From: Tetracentron sinense
Lineage: Eukaryota > Streptophyta > Magnoliopsida > Trochodendrales > Trochodendraceae
Direction: 5' to 3'
Assembly: GCA_015143295.1 (NCBI GenBank)
Contig: CM026562.1
Location: 5,494,639-5,558,638 of the forward strand
DNA length: 64,000 bases
Position 1 is the stretch's first letter. The number at the start of each line of letters is the position of its first letter. A program made the position numbers and the translations under genes. The notes under the pieces are model-generated. The model worked only from the letters and a program-made list of their open reading frames with translations. It did no database searches and was not told where the DNA came from. Below are positions 58,001 through 64,000 of this stretch, one piece after another.

Positions 58001-61000
58001 TCAATAATGATATATTAGTACAGTACAATTCTCATATTTATAATAATATCGTAATTCGTGACCCGAGGTCACTCAGAGCTATCTCACCATATTCGAGGTT
58101 CCCAACCTCCAAGTTGTCAAATTCATCAAGTCATTGTTCACGACACCAGGTTATCGTTTCAGATAACCGCTCACGCTTTATCCTTGAGTCCACAGACTCG
58201 ATCGACTGGGCCTTCGCCCGTGTACAACCTCTATCCATGAGTCCACAGACTCAATTATCAACCAATCGGGACTTCTCCCGATTATAACCAATCATTGGGT
58301 ATGTCAACCCAATTAATCCTTAAATCATCATATTCTACACATAACCCGGGTCTTCACCCGATAACTGCCAGGAACAATACTTCTGACACATCACACTCTG
58401 TCAGGAACACCTCTGACATATCACACTCTGTCAGGAACCACACCTCTGACACTTACTTTAGATTTTCCCTCTATGGGAACACCGACACACACACAACCAC
58501 ATTTGTCAGGAAACACATCTGATCGCCAGGATACACATCTGATAGCCAGGAAACCCATCCAACCTGTCAGGAAAATGAAACTCATCTGACAAGCCAGGGA
58601 CGCACCTCTGACTAACAGGAAACACCTGACCATCAGGAAACACCTGTCTATCAGGTACACATCTGACATATCACTCTGTCAGGCATAACACCTCTGACAT
58701 GATACCCTTGTCAGGAAACACATCTGATTACCAGGAACACATCTGACCTGTCAGGAATAACACATCTGACACATCACACTCTATCAGGAACAACACCTCT
58801 GACATATCACACTCTGTCAGGAACCACACCTCTGACACTTACTTTATATTTTCCCTCTATGGGAACACCGACACACACACAACCACATTTGTCAGGAAAC
58901 ACATCTGATCGCCAGGATACACATCTGATCGCCAGGATACACATCTGATCAGCCAGGATACACATCTGATAGCCAGGAAACCCATCCAACTTGTCAGGAA
59001 AATGAAACTCATCTGACAAGCCAGGGACGCACCTCTGACTAACAAGAAACACCTGACCACCAGGAAACACCTGACCATCAGGAAACACCTGTCTATCAGG
59101 TACACATCTGACATATCACTCTGTCAGGCATAACACCTCTGACATGATACCCTTGTCAGGAAACACATCTGATTACCAGGAACACATCTGACCTGCCAGG
59201 AATAACACATCTGACATGCCAGGATCACCCATCTAATAACCAGGAAACACATCTGACATCAAATCCTGTCAGGCACAACACCTCTGACATCAAATCCTGT
59301 CAGGCAAAACACATCTGACATCAAATCCTGTCAGACAAAACACATCTGACATCAAATCCTGTCAGACAAAACACATCTGACCTCAAATCCTGTCAGGTAC
59401 AACACCTCTGACAGCTACCATCATATATCATCACAGCCTCTGTTGGGTGCATACCTGCCGACACAGGTCAATGCCCCCTCAAGGTAACATCATTGAGTTC
59501 GTAAACTCAATACATCCCTGGGTCCATAGACCCCAATCCAACCTTGAGCCCATGGCCCAATGCCGTCCTAACTCTCCCGACTATCAGTCACGGAGGAACC
59601 CGGGCTCATAATAGATACCGCCTCTCCGAACCTAGCCAAAGAGGGACCACAGACAGCAGTTCACGTAGATTAGGTTCTCTAACCATAGGAAATCCCCAAT
59701 TATTCAAGCCTTGCTTGAATAATTGAACCAGTTGGGCCTCACGCCCATGGACCAAGGCCGATGGTATACCGTTCCGGTGTGGAACATTACCCGGCCGATG
59801 GACCATTCCATTACCTTACCATGTCCCAACAACAGCACATCATTCACAAAGGTTGTCCCGAGGTGGGACTTTTACCAGGCCAATGGACCCTACCAATGCC
59901 TTTAAAACATCACATCATATCAGATTCGTTCCGATAGGGAACTTAACCAGGCCAATGGACCTACCATTGCCTTTAAAACATCACATCATATCAGATTCGT
60001 TCCGATAGGGAACTTAACCAGGCCAATGGTCCTACCATTGCCTTAAAACAAACATCACCTCATACAAGAGTAGTTCCGATAAGGAACTTAAGCAGGCCAA
60101 TGGACCCTACCATTGCCTTACAATGTCAAAATCACATCATATCACACATATAGAAGCCCAGTCGGGCTCTCATAACTTCCTGCAGTCGATCACACTTCCC
60201 CTGCGATCTATCGCAAATCACACTGAGCCTAAATTCCGAGTTAGGCACAGCCCGAAACCGAGGGCTCCATCCCTTTGCTCCATTTTCACTCTCATCCATC
60301 CCATCCATACATCATTTATAAGGTCTCCAACCTTTTTCCATCCACACTTAATATCACAAACCATTCCACATAAATAAAGTAGCTTAAATAAGGGAAAAGA
60401 GAAGAGATGGAGAAGGATTTTACTTCTTTCGTGCTTTTCGAGACGTCTAGGGGCAAAATGACACTGCCAACACGTTCGGGAAAAAGATCAACGCCCAAGG
60501 TGAAGCTCCTCCCTTTTAAACCTGATTTTCCACAAATTTAACAAATACTTAACTAATCAACCTCAGATAAGGATCCATAAACGTATAATTTTATTCTATT
60601 AAAATTTTGGGTCGTTACAGATGTCGTCTTCTCCGACACTGATCCCATACCCTTATCCATGTGGTGTCGTGTTTACATGGGTACCCTAGGAGTTTTTGAA
60701 GGTTTCAGGTAATTCAGACAATCTAAGCTACCACTTATCATGGAACAGTTTTTTGATTTTTATATCTGTCCTTTGCCTTAAAAAGTGATTGCAATAGAGG
60801 TCCAAAAGAGCAGATTCCTTGACTTTCACTTGAAGAAATGGTCCCAAAATTAGAATGGTTAAGGACCTACATTAGAGGGAATTGGATGCCGGCACTGAGA
60901 GAACTGCACTTCAGGAAGCAAGCAAGACATGGAACATATGTCAACCATAACTTGATAAACTCTTCTAGTGACTGTTGAAGTTATGCTTGCTTCTACTTCG

Positions 61001-61617
61001 GCTGAAATAATGACAGCTTATGATAGAGGGCATGAATAATTTTTTCTTTGATCGGTAGAGTGCATGAATAAATGATTAGTATTTTTTGCCTTGTGCTGCA
61101 GATTCGGATGATCCACTGAAGACCACTGATCTGACCAGGCGTCTTGGTCTAATAGTATGTTCTCTTCTACTACTTTATTTCGTATAAATTTTCTTGAAAT
61201 TTCTGGTTTCATGTTATTAGAAGCTACTATGCAGAGAGATCGGAAGGCTCTTAAGGTTTTCTCGTCATGACGATAACCTCATTCAGCTATGACATTGAAG
61301 TCTTGTTAATATATCTTACCGACCACTGACATTTCTAATTATAGTATAAGTAAAACAGTCGGAAGCCATCATATATACCTCCTCAGTCACTACAGTTGAT
61401 CCATTAAAAAAATTTAAGTAATTTGGTCTATATGAAGAGAAAAGTATGCTGAACATTTTTTATTTTTCCATGAAAACATGGGTATGGGGAAGGGCTTTAT
61501 TGTTAATGTTTTGTTTCTCTGCTGCAGGTTTGTAGGGGAACAGCGGTGATGCTTGTATCCCCAACTGATGGTACAGACGAGATAGCCAACCCCTTTATCC
61601 AGCCTGATGGGGCTTAG
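43036..61617 (+). CDS. LSM7: U6 snRNA-associated Sm-like protein LSm7 (five coding exons)
   Basis: Exons 43036-43038 (ATG only), 43173-43254, 48994-49065, 61102-61154 and 61528-61617 join, all with GT-AG introns, into a 99-codon frame ending in TAG. The product begins [20 protein letters not shown] and ends [13 protein letters not shown]. Sm1 (about residues 10-50) shows [20 protein letters not shown] and [10 protein letters not shown]. Sm2 shows [18 protein letters not shown]. Length and sequence agree with plant LSm7, a subunit of the nuclear LSm2-8 ring that binds the U6 snRNA 3' end in splicing and of the cytoplasmic LSm1-7 ring that promotes mRNA decapping. No residue of the Sm fold seems damaged. 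Intron sizes are 134, 5739, 12036 and 373 bp. Introns 2 and 3 consist largely of transposons. The complete exons suggest the gene is functional. Confidence 0.95.
43045..43079. repeat. CT/AT microsatellite in LSM7 intron 1
   Basis: A (CT)n run followed directly by an (AT)n run, starting seven bases into the 134-bp intron 1 and thus next to the donor GTAAGT. Length variation here could be frequent. Confidence 0.8.
44728..47763 (-). mobile_element. Helitron (3036 bp), non-autonomous
   Basis: In minus orientation the 5' end is TCTTTACTATTATAATGCGA and the 3' end is GTGCGTTCTGCTAG, the TC...CTRR ends of Helitrons. It sits between host A (44727) and T (47764), with no target duplication. The empty site is seen in the sister hAT copy (about 51119-51142, ATAAACATAGTTGAAGG against ATAAATA/TAATTGGAG). 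Only a weak 3' hairpin (CGC...GCG) could be made. No Rep/helicase frame is present. A 91-bp direct repeat lies inside. Confidence 0.75.
44837..45611. repeat. 91-bp direct repeat inside the Helitron
   Basis: 44837-44927 and 45521-45611 share TCTATGTAA...ATAATATCTAAACTTATT, then AGAAGGTGAGTATAT and GATGGCATTGATGTAAA-type sequence to ATTGATA, with few differences, 684 bp apart. The second copy may reflect an internal duplication or nested capture. Confidence 0.7.
49208..49957. mobile_element. Mutator-like MITE with internal tandem repeat, LSM7 intron 3
   Basis: It begins GGGAAATGCTTCTTTGTGC and ends GTAAAGAATCACTGCCC, imperfect inverted ends that also share CTTCCGCATTCC / GGAACGCGGATGC. It is flanked by the exact 9-bp duplication TTTGAAGAA at 49199-49207 and 49958-49966, as in Mutator-like elements. 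The core (about 49285-49870) is six head-to-tail copies, about 65-105 bp each, of the module ACTCATTAACTGTGGTTAAG + ATTCACTCACCC + CATCTAACCTTGG. No coding sequence. Confidence 0.85.
50341..51322. mobile_element. hAT element (982 bp), sister copy in LSM7 intron 3
   Basis: It starts CATGGTTTAAAATTTCGATA and ends GATATTTTGAACCATG. The flanks CTTTTCAG (50333-50340) and CTTGTCAG (51323-51330) are an 8-bp duplication with one mismatch. It aligns along its length with the element at 43969-47967 minus the Helitron. No transposase. Confidence 0.85.
51860..52030. repeat. GACTCG/CGAGTC-rich repeat
   Basis: Dense repeats of GAGTCGACTCG, ACTCGGTCGAGTC and AACTCGAAAGACTCGG form several overlapping palindromes. 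It is probably one end of a hAT-like element; the partner end is not visible and may have been lost when the gypsy element inserted. Confidence 0.45.
52100..52790 (+). mobile_element. 5' LTR of a Ty3/gypsy element (left edge approximate)
   Basis: The LTR precedes a primer-binding site at 52791-52802. It has a TATA box (TATAAATA, 52525-52532) and short CTAGAAAGTCAA repeats. Three perfect TTCTAGAA palindromes lie at 52254-52261, 52344-52351 and 52430-52437, with several one-off variants. The 3' LTR is missing, so no target duplication can be used to fix the start. Confidence 0.6.
52791..52802 (+). other. Primer-binding site (initiator tRNA-Met type)
   Basis: TTGTATCAGAGC differs at one base from TGGTATCAGAGC, the common plant tRNA-iMet primer site, and lies just after the LTR. 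Confidence 0.75.
52803..57150 (+). pseudogene. Ty3/gypsy gag-pol relic, 3' truncated, in LSM7 intron 3
   Basis: Order on the plus strand: gag (53306-53932, [21 protein letters not shown]); a CCHC knuckle near 53950 ([14 protein letters not shown]); protease (54200-54470, [12 protein letters not shown]); RT (54759-55350, with YFDDILIYS near 55270); RNase H (55400-56060); integrase zinc finger ([10 protein letters not shown] ... CRVCQLGK, 56250-56400) and core (56440-56810). The sequence stops near 57150 inside the integrase C-terminal part, with no 3' LTR. Many stops interrupt it, for example near 53540, 54471, 54706, 54985, 55129, 55240, 55797 and 56251. It looks like a chromovirus-type element, sense with LSM7, and is inactive. 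Confidence 0.85.
58360..59420. repeat. Minisatellite (CACATCTGAC...TGTCAGGAA) with higher-order unit
   Basis: The 15-40-bp unit around CACATCTGACATATCACTCTGTCAGGAA-like sequence is repeated dozens of times. A larger block starting CTCTGACATATCACACTCTG at 58411 recurs at 58797 (offset 386), including the unique marker TTTTCCCTCTATGGGAACAC. The block therefore duplicated as a whole. CTGACA/TGTCAG halves make most units short palindromes. Confidence 0.85.
59840..60125. repeat. Tandem array, ~65-75-bp unit, four copies
   Basis: Units of TCCGATAGGGAACTTAACCA + GGCCAATGGACC + TACCATTGCC + AAACATCACATCATA recur at about 59860, 59930, 60000 and 60075, with the outer copies more diverged. Confidence 0.7.
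60625..61101 (+). other. 3' part of LSM7 intron 3, no element recognised
   Basis: Right of the GATGT site the sequence CGTCTTCTCCGACACTGATCC repeats the host sequence left of the insertion (57591 onward), so the LTR landed in a ~45-bp tandem duplication. The rest is ordinary intron, ending TTGTGCTGCAG at the exon 4 acceptor. Confidence 0.55.
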
Positions 61618-62950
61618 GCTTATCTCCTAATTGTTTGTTAAATTAACTGCTCAGTGATTTCGGTATGCCCTTTTCTCTTGATCCTTTTCCTTTGGTTTTG
61701 AAATGTCACATTTGTTAAAGGAGGGGTGGGGAGGCTTTGAATTTAATCTATTATTCGCACTTGAAGTCAATTTAGTTTCTGTAATGAAATAGCATATGCA
61801 TTTCCCAAATGACATATCCAGGCTTCCAGTGTGGTCATATGAACTAGTTTTCTGAATACTACTGTTTTCACCTCTTTGGGATTACTAAGGCTGGTTCTGC
61901 TTTTATGGTTTGAGTGGAATGCAAACCGAGAAGGGCTTGACCAATCCAAGTGAGCCTGTGTATTTTGTACACAGATAAGCACTTGATTACACTGAGGAGA
62001 AATCCAGCTGTTGGGGGCCAACATGAGTTGCCAGTTTTGGCTGTGAGACATATCTCATAGGGTCCATTCTCATTATTAGAGCATCTATTGTGAGAGAGAT
62101 GCTGTAAGCAGAGGCCTTATCCGTAAAAAGTTAATGGCATCTTATATTAGACTTCACTTTGTAATGTCAGAAAGAAAAATGACATGTATACAAGTAGGGC
62201 ACAGTGGGGAAACAAATGCGAAAGGGAAGTTATGATGCATTGTCAAATAAACAACTGGAACAGGTTGTGCTTTCAGATGGTTATTGTCGTGAATTTTGAG
62301 ATGATCACGATGATAACCATCTAATGGGGAGCAAGCTCGGGCTTGTCTTCGAAATGATTTTGAACTTGCACTTGTCTTTCACTTAGCATAGCATGTTATT
62401 GTGGACCACTCTGATATGGTGTTCAACATGTCGCATCTGTCGAACACCTGCAGATTGATTGCAGGTAATGGGGGAAGAAACTCACATGGTGCCTTTTTTC
62501 CCCATTGTCCCACCAGGAGAATTGGGATAGAGAAAAGGGGAAAGAAGCAAGAGGCAGGTGCAGTACTACAGATACCCAAAAGGTGGGACCTACCGATGTT
62601 ACCCATGAAGGGAATGTTAGGGCCATGGTGCATGCCTTTCTACCTATACATGATGAGATCCAAGTTGTTTGCTGTGAGGGCCAGGCCTGATTAAATGCTA
62701 GAAACCAACCAGATGAAGAAAACAAGGGATCCTTTTGGTTTCTAGCTGATGTGGGTCAGCAAATCATAGTCCCTAGATAAATTTCCAGACAAACCACTAA
62801 GGAGAAGCTTAAAGTCTAATCAACAAATGAAATAATCAAATAAGTTTTGTTTTTTGTACAAAGCTTTCACTAATTAAAGAGAACAGTCTAGAGTATTTGG
62901 ACAGACATATTTACATCCAAAAGAGACCACAGAAAGTCTAGGGGTGTAAT
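61618..62950 (+). other. LSM7 3' UTR and downstream DNA
   Basis: Follows the TAG stop. No AATAAA is obvious in the first 200 bp; the 3' end cannot be fixed. Open frames at 62379-62725 overlap on both strands and resemble no family I know. No repeat structure was recognised. Confidence 0.45.
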
Positions 62951-63191
62951 CACTGTTGTCAGAACCGGACTGGACCAACTGGTCGAATTGGTGGAACCGG
63001 GAACCGGCCCCTCGCCGGTTCCCAAAACCGGTAGAATCGGTGGTAAAACCGGTTGGGAACCGGTCAGACCTGGGGAAAAATTAGGAAAAAATGAAAGATT
63101 TTTTTTTTTGCAAAAAGTACATGGTCGAACCGGTGGAACTGGGAACCGGCCACTCTACCAGTTCGATGCCCGGTCCGGTTAGACAACACTT
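62951..63191. mobile_element. Small hAT-like MITE (241 bp) rich in AACCGG
   Basis: It starts CACTGTTGTCAGAACCGGAC and ends GGTCCGGTTAGACAACACTT, near-perfect inverted ends. The flanks GGTGTAAT (62943-62950) and GGTGTAAC (63192-63199) are an 8-bp duplication with one mismatch. The interior repeats AACCGG/CCGGTT about a dozen times. Confidence 0.7.
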
Positions 63192-64000
63192 GGTGTAACA
63201 GCCATTGATGTGTATTGCTAAAGCATCTGCAGGTATTGCCTGATGTACTATACGACATTCTGAATCTCTCACGGTAACTGCTGAGAATGATTAGAATGTA
63301 TGGTAATAAGCATTTTTGAATCACACACAATCTTACCTTAGGTCTGATCGCGCGTGTGTTTAGTGTTTCCTTGGTAAAATTATGTAGATTGGGGGCTAAT
63401 TTGATGATGGCACGAGCAGCAAATTCTCGCAAATGTGGAGAAATGTTGAATGTTGCTCAAATTAGAAGACCACACTTCCTGTGCCCCTCGTCTGTGCGGT
63501 TTTTTTTGGGGGTTTTCTTAAAGTACTTGGAGTTTATTTCTACTTCCGGGCTTGACGTGTATATAAGATAATATTTGGTTTTAGGACTTTTCTAATTAGA
63601 GAAAATAATTTTGTTTGAGAGAGAGAGAGAGATAATCTCTTTACATTTCTCGCAAAACTCTGATCATCACACGTGGACATAGGCTTTTAGGCTAAACCAT
63701 GTATATCTTGTGTATTGTGATTTGTGTGATTGCATTCTTGGTGTTAATTTTCCCCCGTAGTTTAGTTGCTATCTAATTATTCTCGATTAATATTAGGATA
63801 AATTTGATAACACTAAGTTAATCTTTATCCTACTAAGGAGGGGGGGTTCGAGTATTGTAGATTACTATCTATAGCACAATGTTTGGGTATACTTGGCATT
63901 TTTCAGGGGTTATTTTGGAACATTGGATGGGCCAGATCTTTTAGTTGGGCATGGAATGGTGTGATGGTGGTGGGTTTGAATCTTGATTATCTGTAGCTGA
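63192..64000. other. Intergenic DNA at the right edge
   Basis: A GA microsatellite lies at about 63617-63632 and a G-run near 63840. No gene or complete element was recognised. Confidence 0.4.

Larger units (their letters stand above)
57633..60619. mobile_element. Solo LTR (2987 bp) with GATGT duplication, LSM7 intron 3
   Basis: It starts TGTGACGCCCCAAACCCG and ends TTTTGGGTCGTTACA, with the perfect 5-bp duplication GATGT at 57628-57632 and 60620-60624. TGTGACGCCCC...GTTACA ends are usual for Ty3/gypsy LTRs of the Tekay/Del type, and about 3 kb fits. No internal region or second LTR is present. It contains a ~1 kb minisatellite (58360-59420) and a second tandem array (59840-60125). The strand is not certain. 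Confidence 0.82.

Noticed and set aside
58421-59114. Three minus-strand frames with CFLMVRCFL-type repeats
   Set aside because: They come from translating the minisatellite; the repeated protein pattern only mirrors the DNA repeat.
62379-62725. Overlapping 84-100-codon frames on both strands downstream of LSM7
   Set aside because: Mutually overlapping, no recognisable domain and no splice context.

Overview
The window is nuclear DNA of a flowering plant, probably a woody eudicot or an early-diverging angiosperm with a repeat-rich genome. The evidence is two plant genes with GT-AG introns and a typical plant transposable-element (TE) load: Ty3/gypsy of Tat and chromovirus-like types, Ty1/copia, L1-type LINEs, tRNA-derived SINEs, hAT, Mutator-like and Harbinger MITEs, and a Helitron. 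The species cannot be named from the sequence.

Only two cellular protein genes can be supported. (1) On the minus strand, 4007-6278 holds the first three coding exons of a secreted GH127-type (DUF1680) beta-L-arabinofuranosidase-like gene. Its remaining exons lie beyond the left edge, and intron 3 fills positions 1-4006 and carries a 2.26 kb solo LTR. (2) On the plus strand, 43036-61617 is a complete LSM7 gene. It encodes a 99-residue Sm-like protein of the U6 snRNP and mRNA-decapping LSm rings. Its 300-nt coding sequence is split into five exons over 18.6 kb because introns 2 (5.7 kb) and 3 (12.0 kb) are filled with transposons.

Between the genes, 6.8-43 kb is essentially an archaeological stack of TEs. 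From left to right: small MITEs and SINEs (6.9-16.4 kb); an old Tat-like LTR with six GGTAAA/TTTACC inverted repeats (about 17.1-19.8 kb); a young Tat-like element with two 2331-bp LTRs that look identical (19.9-28.9 kb) and a gag remnant plus 179-bp and 41-bp tandem arrays between them; MITEs (28.9-31.8 kb); a copia gag relic (31.9-33.2 kb); a LINE split by a hAT element with an exact 8-bp target-site duplication (34.1-38.9 kb); a large foldback (39.0-39.8 kb); and a second LINE holding a small LTR element (40.1-42.8 kb).

The most instructive structures are these. Intron 2 of LSM7 has a three-level nest (LINE interrupted by hAT interrupted by Helitron) whose edges can be read at base level. 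The Tat-like element has a 5' LTR followed by a copy of the 3' flanking host DNA instead of a primer-binding site, which points to gene conversion, rearrangement or an assembly join. Intron 3 of LSM7 has a solo LTR carrying a roughly 1 kb minisatellite. No CRISPR, operon or prokaryotic system is present. I saw no tRNA or rRNA gene, though I did not scan exhaustively. TE edges marked with target-site duplications were read directly; other edges are approximate.
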